From Toxonevra muliebris (taxonomy: Eukaryota > Arthropoda > Insecta > Diptera > Pallopteridae): a DNA stretch of 64,000 nt. The number at the start of each line of letters is the position of its first letter. The first letter of the stretch is position 1. The stretch lies in the NCBI GenBank assembly GCA_963691655.1, contig OY829327.1:55874079-55938078 (forward strand), written 5' to 3'. Shown here one piece after another: positions 37,398-50,033 of this stretch. The notes beneath the pieces are model-generated. The model had not been told where the DNA came from. It did not search any database and saw only the letters and a list, made by a program, of their open reading frames with translations. A program made the translations under genes and the position numbers.

Positions 37398-37613
37398 ATG
37401 TTAATCCTCCCATTATCTTCCTTAGCGGCATGGCGATGCGGATTGGTTCCACAATTAGCCCCTAATGCATTGAAAACTGCTAAAACGCTGAACGTGTGCC
37501 GACGCTATACTGCTCCAAAGCAGCTGCTGTTCCGAAATCAACATACAAATATCACTAACTACTTTAATACACGCATAACATACATATGTATTTACCTTAG
37601 TTTTAACAATTGA
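37398..37613 (+). CDS. Unidentified short open frame, 71 codons (uncertain)
   Basis: An ATG-initiated frame, noticeably GC-richer over its first 160 bases than its surroundings. It starts with a hydrophobic stretch followed by an Arg/Lys-containing, acid-free stretch (LAAWRCGLVPQLAPNALKTA; NVCRRYTAPKQLLFRNQ), as mitochondrial presequences do. A CCGAAGGTA/TACCTTTCGG hairpin lies near 37617-37657 and AATAAA near 37671. I recognise no family. It could be a retrocopied exon or a chance frame in unclassified repeat DNA. Confidence 0.2.
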   Translation: MLILPLSSLAAWRCGLVPQLAPNALKTAKTLNVCRRYTAPKQLLFRNQHTNITNYFNTRITYICIYLSFNN

Positions 37614-37689
37614 TTCACCGAAGGTAGACTGAAAGACCCTTATAATACCTTTCGGCGTCGAGCGCCGTCTAAATAAAAAACAAAATTTG

Positions 37690-39973
37690 TTTGAAGTTAC
37701 TAATTGATCCTAATCCTTTAAGGTATGAAGAATACCTCGTTGCAGTGGTGTTATTCAGCACATAAGTGACAAAAAAAAACAAAATACTGCAATTTGATGT
37801 TCAGCAAATTCGTAATCAGCACCCTCGATTTTAAAAAATCTTCTCCTAAATCCTGCGCCGCAGAATTATTAAGCCCTGTGTGTTTAATTGCCTAAAGTAG
37901 TTTTCAACACAAATATGTTATCCGTCCTGCAGGCAAGCCTTAAAAGCTTCGCCGGAACTAAACGTTGTCAATTAAATTTTATTAAAAGCAAATAAATAAA
38001 AACAAATAAACGAAACTTAAAAACTTCACTTTATTTAATAACTTGAATAGAAATCTAATATTTCGAAATAACGAAAAAGGAGTTTAAATTAAGTTTATCG
38101 GTTAATGCTCTTCCTCTATATTTGGGAAAGTATCGAGGAAAGCTTGTGGCATAATACCCAACCCTTTACTTTTGTTCAACAATAGGTAAACTACTTTTTG
38201 GAAAGGGTTTGCGACCCTTTTGAACAAATTGCAAAAAGGAAATGCTTGAACTTTGCTTAGTTGCGAATACCTATTAATAAACTGAATAAACATTTGTGAC
38301 GTAAATTTGTAATATTAATCCTCTAGTTCCCAAGCGTGCCTTCATCAAAACGGGTGTAATTACCACTTTAATAGTTTTTTGTTGCTACATTTTATCGTTT
38401 ATAGAATTTCCCAAGCTTTTAAAAAAATGCATCAGTTATGAGTTATGATGCATATTACAGACGTTAGCTATAGTCATAGTCAAAAATTTGTGAAAAACAG
38501 GAAAAATTATTTTGTTTGAATTTGAGATAAAAATAAAAAAAGTAAAAAAATTAAATAAAATACTTCCCGTCATACTAGCCAGATAAAAAAACCAGCTGTA
38601 AGTAGCTAGGAATTTGAATTGATAAAAAATATTTAATTACTTAAAACAAATTGATAAAAAGTTGTTTACTTACTTACTATTTTTGACAAATGCATTACAG
38701 TCATTGAAATTAGTATTTTCGTCACGTTATTTTGGTTCCGGAGTTAGCTATTAAAATTCCTCATTGACAATTTCATATTTGCATGATCTGGATCTTACGG
38801 CATGCAGTCGTGTCCAGGTAAAATATAAGTTATCTTCAATATTGTATAATACGCTAATGGAAATAAGTATACTTCCAGTCACAAAGTGCGATTTAATTGT
38901 AAGATTTTTATTTATTCCGAATTTATTTTATAATAATTAGCAAGTATAGTATGAAGTTTTATTCAATAATTACGAAAATAATAAAAATAACTCTGTTACT
39001 TAAATGCACTAAACTCAAAACTTTAAAAAAGTTTCATAGGAAATAATTATACTTCCATTTAAAGAATAATAAGAAAAAATAAAATTGAAAGGTTCCAAGT
39101 ACTAAAGTCAGTTTCAGAAAGGGGCTATCACAAATTTAGTAAAACGTGTGGTCACACTAATTCCTTATATTTCTTCCATTCGCTTTGGCGTTGACTTTGT
39201 AAGATTCCTGAGCTCGAATGATGGTATTTCCTTCTATTTTTTTTTGATTTCTGCTCGTAATCAATTAAAACTAGAAATATGGCAAGCATTTGAATAAATC
39301 TGGTTAGAAAAAACACTTTAAAGATTTTTCATGGAGCTCAAGTCTAGGCTAGAAGCGGGTTACTTCATTATTGCGACTCCTGCTTGGTAGATAACATTGT
39401 CATTTTATTGAATATTATGTTAGGTTTATTAATTTTAACACGATAATTGAAAAGCACCTCTTCCAGAAGATGTTGGTTTTCATGGGAGTTCATTTTATTT
39501 CTGACGAAAGATGATAATATTTTGTTTGAGGAACAAATCGAACTCATATTATCAGACTACCGCCTTAGTAATTTATGATTAAGATATGTAGTACCAAAAA
39601 ACGTTGTAACAGTCGGGAACAACTAATGTGAAGGTTTTCGTGGCCAAAAATAACCGTTTCGCATTGACCGGTCCATGAAAAATATAATATTGTAAATTTG
39701 GAACATGCCTTTGTGTGATGAGTGTTTAGCGGAAGCAAACCCTTATTGGAAGATGTTTACAATCATGCAAAATTTTTCCAGTACATCTTGTGAAACTATC
39801 TAAATCCAAATCACTTAGAATTTAAGATGTAATAAGTTTTTTGAAGCCTGTAGCTTTAACAATCTCCGGTTTTTTAAGTGTATTCATGAGTAGAGGTCGT
39901 CCAAGACGCTTTATTTTGACATATATTAACTTCTTTTTTTTAACGTTTACCATATGTGATATGTTAATACGTC
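37690..39973. other. Non-coding DNA
   Basis: No supported gene. A GGAAATAANTATACTTCC motif, itself a short palindrome, occurs twice about 180 bp apart (about 38859 and 39038). The 63-codon antisense frame at 38102-38293 has no motif I recognise. Confidence 0.45.
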
Positions 39974-40909
39974 ATGCAATTTCGCTATTGGAATTTCCAC
40001 ACTTCTTATGATGACATTGACAATAGTGTCTTGACTTTTGATAATATTTTATATGATAGTTTTAATTTATGCGTTCCTAGACTAAAATCAACTCCTATTA
40101 ATGAAAACCATCCGGTATGGTTTAACAACGAATTAAAAAAACTGAAAAATAAAAAGTCCCGCAGTTTTAAATTGTTTAAAAGATCCGGAAATCAAATTGA
40201 TTATTATCACTATTCCTTATTACGACACAAATATCAGGTACTTTGTAAAAAATGTAACCGAGATTATATTGAAAAAGTCAAGTCGCATATTCATGTCGAT
40301 GCTAAAGCTTTTTATGACTTTGTTAACACTAAACGTAAAAATGTTGGTTTCCCGTCCGCAATGAAATATAAGGACCAAGTATCTGATGATGAAACTCTTG
40401 TGGCAAATATGTTTGCAAACTTTTTTTAATCAACTTATTCATCTAAAACTTTAAATAATTATAACATATATAATGTTGATCCTGTCACGTATAACAATAT
40501 TATGAGTCCGGTTATTCACCCTGAAGGTGTTTTAGAACATGCGAAGACTTTAAAAATCTCTTTTACCAGTCCATCACAGCACCTCCCTCCTTATGAACAA
40601 CGGTTAAAACTTATAAGCTTGCCAACTCTTCGGAGCAGAAGAGTTATGCTAAATGTGATGTTTGTGACTAAATTATTAAGTGGTTATATTCATTCTCAAT
40701 TCTTACTCAATGAAATCAAAATTAATGTTCCAAATCGCTGTTCTAGATATCTCATTCCTATTAAACTTGATTCTTGTAGAACAAACTATGCTCAAAATAA
40801 CCCTTTTCGTTGTATGTGTAATAATTTCAGTTCTCTGCACGATATTTTTGACATTTCCGACTCTCTCCAGCATATAAAATTAAATGTATTAAATTTTCTT
40901 AATCGTTAA
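39974..40909 (+). pseudogene. Internally deleted non-LTR retrotransposon ORF2
   Basis: The frame runs from 39974 to 40909 with one in-frame TAA (40427-40429). Its first half is the endonuclease-RT linker: HPVWFNNELKKLKNKKSR, RDYIEKVKSH, FYDFVNTKRKNVGFPS and DDETLVANMFANFF. It continues past the stop as STYSSKTL ... GVLEHAKTLKISFTSP, the very start of the reverse transcriptase. It then jumps to the C-terminal region PPYEQRLKLISLPTLRSRR ... NNPFRCMCNN. The catalytic reverse transcriptase is therefore deleted in frame between FTS and PPYEQR. The terminal region type is shared by Jockey/CR1-like insect elements without RNase H, so it differs from the other relics here. Confidence 0.8.
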
Positions 40910-42236
40910 ACAGCTGATGATTACTAATAATCTGTAGCTGTAAAGAAGACCAAATAGGGATTTATTCTAACCAATCAGCGCATTATCAGGGCATTCCGGA
41001 ATGCATCTGGATCGGTCAGCAAATCCGTACATGCGGATGGGCGGGTAAGTGGATCCGTTCGAAAAAACTTGTGGCGGAATGTTGTGCAATGTCTAATATG
41101 CGTTTTCCGTAAAACTTTTCCCAGGGGTTCCTGTAAACTCGCAGACTCTATTGCACCATAATTTTTCATAAGACATCAATGCTTTTTTGGCAGAAAAGCT
41201 AATTCAAGCACAAAAGGATTTCATTTGTGTTCGAAAGTGTCATTTCGTTCGGAATGCAGAACACCTTTTTAAGTCTGAAGTGAAGCAATTCAAAACAGAG
41301 CTAAATTCCATCCCTTGTTTATTTAAAACTTTTTGGAGATCAAAACATAAGACAAGAATTTTTTGTTTGCCTTTCTCTTTTTTCAGGGGAACATCTTTCC
41401 CATACTCACTTTATAAATTTAATCCCTCAAATTTCCATTAAATTATTTTTTCATTTCCTTCGGAGATTTGTAAATTACCTAACTACAAAATGCAATTCCA
41501 TGTAATGGAATCGATCATTTTCTCAATTCAATTACTGGGGAATTTGAATTACAATTCCTCATGAAGAAATTGAAACTTTCTTCAATTCCATTGTTTAGGA
41601 CTTGAAAACAAACAAAAAATGGAATTGCAATGCAATTGTATTTATCCAGTACTGCTTATAAATTTTTTTTTTCCTGGAGCTATAAATGGTGATTTTTAAT
41701 TTTTTAGTCGAGAATTATTAGTGTTTTTTTTGGTCTAACTCACACAAAAAAAAAAGAAGAGAATTATTAGTTTAGGAAAAAACCTTATCAGCTATTCCCA
41801 AACCATACCGTTGACCGCTTTGTTCGGTATTGGATAAAGATAAAACTTTATAGGGTTGCAGCTTCAGATTGAATTCGGGAAATTAAGGAATTCTGGCCCA
41901 TTTTAATTTGTTCTTTCAAGCCAAATGAAATTAATTATGATATCAACATTGAACTAGTGATTGTTTATTAATATCATACGTCAAAGTAAAAGCAAAGTCC
42001 TTTGGGTGAATAAACAAAATATGTTTTAACTTACCAATTATCACAAATATGTATATTAGAAAGTATAGATAAATTATAGATTACATTATAAAATCACTGT
42101 GCAACTTTTTTTTTTAGAAGAGGAACAATTTTCGAGCATTGGTGCTTTTAAAACAAAACAAAACTTACTCATATCATATTTAAAAATACTAAACTAAACT
42201 GAGATTTAATAGAGTTCAATTTCGTAATATCAATTA
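40910..42236. other. Non-coding DNA
   Basis: AT-rich sequence with several AATTCCAT/ATGGAATT inversions between 41490 and 41640. The frames at 40975-41169 and 41187-41441 have no motifs. This is the 3' flank of the mannosidase gene. Confidence 0.5.
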
Positions 42237-42242
42237 TTTATT
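42237..42242 (-). promoter_or_regulatory. Polyadenylation signal AATAAA of the mannosidase gene
   Basis: AATAAA on the minus strand, nine bases after the stop codon. It is close to the stop but is the first canonical hexamer downstream. Confidence 0.55.
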
Positions 42243-42251
42243 GAAGTCAAA

Positions 42252-45200
42252 TCAACTTCGTCGCTGCACCGTGAAGGCCTTGGTATCCATCGGACACAAT
42301 GGCACTTCGTAAGAGTCAATTTTTTGTAAATTTTGTAGGAAAGTCAATGTGGTGCTGTAGGTGGCGGTAATATTTTGTCCAAAACGCAAAAGTTTACCCA
42401 AATCAAACTGAAATTAAATGAAACGTTCAATTACTTTTGTTTGTCTTTCAAATTCAGAATAATAATTTTACCATTCCTGAGCCTTGTCCAGTTCCAGGAC
42501 ATTGCAGTAGATTTGTACGATGCACTACAAGGCCAGTATTATGCAGCTCGCGCACCGTTCGATCATGTACGACTGGATTGCTAGTTGTTGGTGCAAGATT
42601 GCGCATTGCTACAATTTCTATATCATCATCGGCGACAACACGATCAGCACCGAAATCTGCCAGCACACCGAGCCAATCATTTTCGATGAAAATAAATTTA
42701 TCCACAGGACTCAAAATTGATTTTGAAGCACGAAATCCGGCCACCGTTAAAGCACCTGATGGATGAATTTCTGATGGCTTGGTACATCCATCAATTTTCT
42801 CGAGCAATATGCGGAATATATGCAGTACTGGTTGGTTATCGAGTACACCTTGACCCAACCCACGATCATCATCGTTAGACAAACGACGATCTTGCATTAT
42901 TTCTAGTTCACCCTGTGTCAACGAAGAGCCACCCAAAGGCTGAGCGCTGACCACAGTCAAGCGTGTTGTATCGTCCTCGATGTAAATCGCTGAAGGGACA
43001 GGGTAAAAATTCGCTTGCAACGGCAGTTTTTGGAAACGTTTTCGTTTGATCATCTACAAAAAAAAAAAAAAAAAAAAACATTTTGCAAAATAACAAACAA
43101 AGCTTAATCAATTTATATGTATAATACCTGCAAGCCATTCAGGTCTGTATAGAAAAAATCACCGCTCTGTATGTGCGTTGAGAAACGCATCACAACCTCA
43201 GTGTCGTCCATTTCTCCGATATCTACTAAATTGCGTATCTCCGGTGCTCCACCACGCAAAACTGTCTGATGCACAACGAAAGGTAACCCGGAGCTGATAC
43301 TGGCTTCGAGTGGTCCTTCGACTACTAGCACTACTGGCGACTGAATGGTGCTAAATGGTGTGGCTGGCCCGTTAGGCATAAAGAGGTAAGCACCTGAGCG
43401 ACCACCATTGGCAGCAGTAGTGCCGTACTTGAAGAATTTCAAATTAATCGGAGTATGCGGTGAACTATCGTCGATTTGGATAGATTTAAGGAAACCATCG
43501 GCGCTAAATGCAACCTTAGGTCCTTCGCCGATATGCAATGATATTGCACGATGTTCGCCGAATTTAACTTCGTTTGGATAATTTCCGAGATTTGCAGATA
43601 TTGGAGTAGTGGTCAGTATTAAATTCGTAGCAAAAGAAGTGTAGCTAAAATTATAGTTTGGTAATAATACCGATTTATACCGATTTCTTATTGGTTAGCT
43701 ATAAGACAGTTTTGGCCATTTCGTAGATACGCGTACAAAAATTTTTTTACCTTCTTATGCTAATAGCTGACGAGCACTAGTGAAAAACTAGGACAAATTT
43801 TTGCACGCGTGCCTATGAAATGATCAACACTGCTATAAAGGCTAACGTATAACAAAAGAACATTTGACCTTTAAATTTTGGCCCAACTCGATACTTACGG
43901 CGGTTTATCATCCGCAGCTTCCGAATGTATAATGTAAGTGACGAGACCTAGTGGTGGCACTTTCACTTTAAAAAGTAAACGATACTTTGTCGTTGATGCT
44001 TGCGGTGTTATAGTATTAGAGAGCGCATGACGATGCCATGTCCACACAGGAGTCACCTGAGCTTGAATTGGATTATTATTGAAATCGGTAACGCTCATAT
44101 ATGGGCTGGAGACATAAAAGTCGACAATCTCCTCGCGCCATTGTGGTAGAGAATTGTGGAAGACTACATGCTTGCTGGGGAGCTCATCGCCAAGAATTAT
44201 TGTGGTGCGACTGTCGTCCGGGCCAGGCCAACGAGAATCGTCCAAGTAAAAGTAATTGAATTTTAAATCAGCATTGTAAATCTGAAAAACAGTCTAAACT
44301 AATCAATACATTCCATGGAAGGAGCACAGAAGCAGAACAAACCGTTGGCTTTGTGAGCAATCGATAAACGGCTTGCTGCATGACGAACTTGCACGCTTTA
44401 ACAGAATCGAACATGCGTCGCGCATAATCAGCAACCACGTGCGTTTTCGCCGTTCCCGTAATTCCATCATGGTGCTGAAACAATGATAGTTCGCGTCGCG
44501 CGCTCTGTAGCTTTTCATCAAATTTGGCCGTTGTGTCCCACACGCTCCAAGCGTTTAACATCTCAGCTGAGCGCACATAATGCAACAACACACGATCCAT
44601 ACGTTTATGATAAGGCCGAGATGTATAGTACCCGCTCCAGTAATTGTCCGCACGATCCGCGTACGTAAAGAAATCACCACTGAGCGTAGGAAAATCATGC
44701 TGATGTTCACGATGCACTTCGTCAAAGTACTCCTGAAGTGTGGCAAATTTCGCTTCAACGGAATATTTACGATCTGCATTGATGTGATCGAATAGCGCTT
44801 GATAGTTGACTCGCTGCACATCCCACTCGGTGCTCTGACTATAGCGGAAATCGTCACCCAATGGGATTAGCACTGCATTCGTACGATATAATTCGGCCTT
44901 TTTCTTCCATTGGTCCACAATCATTTCAGCACGTGACGCCACGTTGTGTTCGTCTATGGGCTGCGGAGCTACGCGCCACGGACAGGTGATTCCGAAACCT
45001 TGGATGCGTTTGAAATCGAATTGACAACAGATTTTCGGGTCTGGGCCACAAGTGTGCGGGATATCGTACGAATAGAAAGGCATCATGTGTGTGAAGAGAT
45101 CAGTGTTACCCGAATTATCTGAAAGTGATTTGAAATGAATTTGAAAATTATATTAGAATGCAAATAATAAATAAATATGAGTAATTGTCACCCCAAAGCT

Positions 45201-46798
45201 GCCGCCAATAGAATTCTAATTCTCGCTTTTGAGCAAACTCCTTTTTAACGGAATAATGCGTTCGTTGAATTAACAGATTCTTAAAGCCAGATTTTTGCAA
45301 TATATACGGCAGTGTTGGACTGTGACCAAACGGATCGATTGACCATGACGAAGTAGGCGTAACATTGAAATGTTTCTTCAGCCAAGTTTGACCCTCTGTT
45401 AGTTGCAGCAGAACACTTTGCCAATGCGAATTGGCCTCATCTGGCATCACCCAACCGCCGGTCACAAATTCTAATTGACGATTTTGCACTAATCTGCAAT
45501 ATACAAAAACATATTATAAACATTATCGCAAGGTTAATAAAACGTTATAAAAATGTGATTAACAATATGAGATATATAAATGTGTATTTTAAAACAACAA
45601 ATGAGCTAATAATTTGTTTTACTCATTTTAAGAAAAATCGATTTTAATTTTTGAACTTTTTCCTATGATATTTTTGCTAAATTAATATTGATATAAAAAC
45701 ACAACGATGTAAAAGCAATCATATGTGAGATAAGAAAATAAGGTGCAGTATTCCCACTCATACGAACTTCCCTCTATATTAAGAATAACAATAGATAAGG
45801 GAAAAGTCAAATTGAACTAATTACTTTTTCATTTCTTGCTTATTTTTCAGTCCCAAGTCTTCATAGAAACGTGAAAAGAATGAAATTTCAGCCCAAATAA
45901 ATTTCATGTCAGGATTGTCGCGTAGATGTCGCAAGGCATTCGATAATATATGTTTGGTATCGTGCTCATAATAATCCTCGAAAGTTTTTATCCATCCTAA
46001 GAAAAGGTGACCCATAAATTACTTGTAATCAAACTAAGAAATTACTAATACATACCCGGGTCATTGTGAGAATGTGGCACCACAAACACCTTTAATTTAT
46101 GATGATCGTTAAATTGCAAAGGATCGTATTTGATGTTCCAACCTTGCTTCCAGACACCACCATCAATATCAGTAAATGACATTTCATTATACAAATCTAG
46201 CATCTGAAAAAGGGATGAAAGATAATGAACATATTTTATATTGAAAATAAATTATATATAGTCGAACTACGCACTTGTACATCTGTTTGAGGCACTTGCT
46301 GCATATCGAAATTGCACTGTTCCGAGTTGTCGCCGCTACCACCAACTGGCCGGTTTTCGATTGCCGGCTTTTCAACTATCTCCTGCTGATGCTTTTCCTG
46401 ATCGCCTGCGTTCTCTGGTTTCCATTGCTGGAAATCATTATCTAACCGATTCTTTAGATGACGCATTTCTTGCCCGTGTCGGTGTAAACCATTTTCCAAT
46501 TGCTGCAATTTCATTTCAATTGCGAAATATGGCTTCATTGGAAAAATGAAAAATAATCATGCGAGGAACGCAAACAAAAATCATACACTTTAAACAAAGA
46601 CAACAAAAAAACGAACAAATTGGCCTCCATCCACAAACAAAACATGCAGAGACGTACCTTTGTGTCATCCGGTGCCATTACTGTGATAAAGATGAAGTAC
46701 CAGGCCATCATCGAGATACAGCAGAAGGCGCATATTAGGAGAATGCATCTATTGCTTGGCCGATTCAATAAAGTATCCAAATACCTGCGGCTCACCAT
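42252..46798 (-). CDS. alpha-Man-IIa: Golgi alpha-mannosidase II (GH38), ten exons
   Basis: Joining 46798-46658, 46532-46275, 46203-46056, 45996-45825, 45493-45192, 45118-44343, 44281-43899, 43644-43128, 43053-42472 and 42407-42252 gives 3,435 bases, 1,144 residues and a stop. Every intron is GT-AG and every phase closes. The product is a type II Golgi enzyme that removes two mannoses from GlcNAcMan5GlcNAc2 during N-glycan maturation. Residues 18-40 are the membrane anchor, followed by a charged stem (exon 2). Active-site residues known from Drosophila Golgi mannosidase II are present: zinc ligands H179 and D181 (PHSHNDPGW), nucleophile D293 ([11 protein letters not shown]), acid/base D430 (PLGDDF) and H557 ([14 protein letters not shown]). 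Similarity to the fly enzyme is high throughout, apart from the stem and the region before the C-terminal LTFLQNL. Length slightly exceeds the fly protein (1,108 from memory). Introns are 59-331 bp. The ATG at 46798 precedes the anchor and is the natural start. The lysosomal mannosidase is excluded by the anchor and sequence. Confidence 0.97.
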
Positions 46799-46970
46799 TG
46801 TTTTCCTTGTCCGATTAAAATTTTTTATATGCGTGGCATATAGTTTGATAACATTTTCAGAGTCAACTATAAATATGTACACGGATTATTCTTTCCTTAT
46901 TTTCATAAATGCCATGGTTGCAAATTTATGTACCAATATTAAGTCAGTGCTCCCTGCATAGCACTAAGAA

Positions 46971-47738
46971 TAGTGATGATTCGATACAAGTAAATACTCG
47001 ATACTTTTCATTCGATTCAAGCACTTTTTTTACTCGATGCTATGCCATAAGTATTTTACTTGGTATCGGGGAAGAGGGTTAGTATCGGATACTCGATACC
47101 TTTGGAAAATATTTATTAAAAAACTGAAATATTGCAATACAATATTTGAAATTGAAGATAGTTTTACAATATTTTACAGCAATCAATAATATAATTCAAA
47201 ATGCTACTCCAGAATTATTCAATATCCATATTCAAAATATTTCAGTCCCAATTGCAATATTCCAATGTATGAAAATATTACAGTACAGTATTGAAGTTTT
47301 AGAAAATATTGCCGTCAATGTGTGTAGAACATAATGTTTATTGAAAGCTTTTCATTAAAATAAAATATTTTTAACAAACTTTAATCTGTTGATTAGTTTT
47401 TCTTCTATTATAAATTTTTTAGCGATTTGCTAATATCATCAAGTTAACGTCATTTCTATATGATTCACGTATTTCCAGTGGAAATATCTCAAAACCATGA
47501 TGTATAGTCGAAAAACTCATGTTGAGTAGTGTAAACTGTAGGATTAGACCATCTGGTCTGATTGTTCTCCTCGACAGCCACTTAAAAAAAAAGAAAAGTA
47601 ATTTGTCTCTTTAAACGAATATTCGATACAAGTACATATTCGATACTTTTTCCGATATTTTCGGTAGAATCGATACTTTTATTCGATACAAGTAATGAGT
47701 AAAAGTATCGATACTATGTGGGTATCGAATCAACACTA
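46971..47738. mobile_element. Non-autonomous hAT-type element in mannosidase 5' flank
   Basis: The ends TAGTGATGATTCGATAC (46971) and, in reverse complement, TAGTGTTGATTCGATAC (to 47738) match in 16 of 17 bases. Flanking octamers ACTAAGAA (46963-46970) and ACTAGGAA (47739-47746) match in 7 of 8, the duplication size of hAT transposons. The 768 bp interior has many CGATAC/GTATCG repeats at both ends and no transposase. It lies 173 bp upstream of the mannosidase start codon, so it may affect, or lie in, that gene's promoter or 5' leader. Confidence 0.88.
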
Positions 47739-47746
47739 ACTAGGAA

Positions 47747-48211
47747 TAAAGGGGAAAAAGTCGAAACAGTTTATAATTATAATTAAAAAACCTTTATCTG
47801 AGAATCAAAACAGTTGAAATGGTATTTCAAGCATTTAAGAACTAAGTCAAAGAAGTAGCTCATTTTATTAGAACAAGATCTAGTTAACAGGGTCCGGACA
47901 TTACTATGATCGTAACAATTTACATATTTCGCAAAATTTTAAAATCGATTCCGTTACTCCGTTTGAGTTCATATCTACTACGATGTTTTTCGTTGCATAA
48001 TAATAAAATAAAAATAATAAAAAAGTTGAATGTAAAAATCAGAGGTATCTACCAAGAGCAGTGAAGAACCCGTTAGGGAAATTTAGAAATTTAGTACTGA
48101 AATTTTGGTTTAGCTTCGCTTTTTTCTATCATTTACTACGATATTAGATTTCCGAGATCCGAATACTGCTAGTTAATGTAATTTCCTTTTTAGATAATTT
48201 GTCCTGTATTG

Positions 48212-48243
<32 letters not shown>

Positions 48244-49949
48244 CCAACGTGATTGTAGTTATGCTTGTATAATTGTATCATCAAACAACAAGCATTTAAA
48301 TTCAACATTACACATTAACAAAAGCTTTATTTGTAACTAATAGTATGTTCACACTACTCCATAAGCCTAAATTTATGGATCATTTTGGTGTTTTACTTCA
48401 AACACTACTGTTAAACTCCGATTTTAGTCTTTTATTTGGTATTAATGGGCATGCAACTCTGTGTACGCGCAAATTTCATCGCCGCTGCCCTTATTTCTAA
48501 GCTAAATTTGACCACATTGTTCGATAATTTTTTTCCAAAGCCGCTTTTTTATTTTATGAATCCAAATTTTTAAATTCGTATTCAATGTATTTAACAGAGT
48601 GAAGTCATTTCAGAGAGTAAAAGGTATAGTGTGAAAAACAGTTTCTGTTGTGAATATTTAAAATTTGAATTTTGGCACTATTTTTTTGTAAATTTTGCAC
48701 TATTTTGACATTTCAAGATTTGACTCTTCAAATAAAATGAGAGAGTTCTCAGAGATGACTTGGCCTTGTTAAATACGTCTTGGGGTGTACCGAATTTTAC
48801 AAGAATCCAATAGCAACTTCACAAGTTGACCTAGTTTTTAGGTTATCAAATCACTGCGTAACGTTCCATATTAATATGTTATTTACATCTCGAAGGTGAA
48901 AATGTTAGTTCCCTTTCTACATTACCAAAGAATATACAGAGAACTGAAAGTCTTCCTCCTAATTTTTCGAAAAATTTGAATTTTTATGCCGCTATAGCGG
49001 ACAGACATATTTATAAGTTTACCTCAACTTTGTTGTTGAATCAGCTGATTCAATTTTCAAATTTTGTAAATTGAATGCAAAAGTATTTTTGGAATATTTC
49101 TTTATCTTTGCAGGCAGGCATTTCCATTATCAATATGGAGAAGCGCAAAAATGAGAAGGATGTACGGCACAAGCAAAATAACATTGTATTCAATTGAATT
49201 ATATAGGAGTTTGCATGTACAACTGTTTGTTTACACTTATACAAATGATCCAAAGGTGCACAATTTATTTTTATTCCTGCAGATAAAATCACGCAAATTC
49301 TTTCTTTTTCTTTTTTTGTATGGTGCACCCACATTTCGGTTATTTGTGTAACATAATTTTTACATTGTAAATTTTATAGGAATATAAAATTATTCACAAT
49401 CCAAAAAAAAAAACAAACCATAATTTAACATTTTTGCCGCGGTGAATAACATTCATGGATATGTATTGCCGTGTAATGAAGAGAAAATGTATGCAAAAAT
49501 AAGTGTGAAAAAAGTACGCTTTATCAAAAACTGTAATAAATAAAATTCAATCAATTAAAACTTTTGGTTCTTACTTCTGTGAACTTATTAATAACTAAAT
49601 ATAATGCTAAATAAATGCTGGCATCTTTTCAGGTCTGTCATTATGAATAAATTGAACAAAATATGAGAAAAAAAGAGTGTTTAGTCCTTCGAATCCGCGA
49701 GGAATATAACGCTTTTAGATATAAAAAAGTAGCTTTAAGCAAAAAAAACTTAGTTGGTACGATTTCAATATTTTGGTTGTACATCTAAAAAACAAAATAA
49801 CAATTTTTGAAACGTATCATAATACAAAAAATATAACATGAAACAATAGGAGTAAGCTTAAGCAAAATAGGAAAACAAAATAGTAATGGTAGTACAATAC
49901 TATGAACATCAGCAGTACTTTTTGATTTGACAGGCAGTACTGAGAAAGG
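47747..49949. other. Non-coding DNA
   Basis: No gene. A run of 27 A at 48217-48243 could be the tail of an old retrotransposed copy on the plus strand, but the sequence before it is unclassified. The frames at 49050-49351 are motif-free. Confidence 0.5.
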
Positions 49950-49950
49950 T

Positions 49951-50033
49951 CTACTAAATCGCTTGGCACTACTGTGGTAGGTTTACTAAATAAATGGGCA
50001 CAACTGTGGTAGGTGTACTAAATCGCTTGGCCA
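49951..50033 (+). repeat. Short tandem repeat, 32-bp period, about 2.6 copies
   Basis: TACTAAATCGCTTGG..CACTACTGTGGTAGG recurs with TACTAAAT at 49952, 49984 and 50016. The middle copy has AAATAAATGGGCACAAC in place of AAATCGCTTGGCACTAC, so the copies are somewhat diverged. Confidence 0.8.

Noticed and set aside
44303..44857. Frames overlapping the mannosidase exons in other phases and on the opposite strand
   Set aside because: They are shadows of the large exon 44343-45118, whose own frame encodes the conserved protein.
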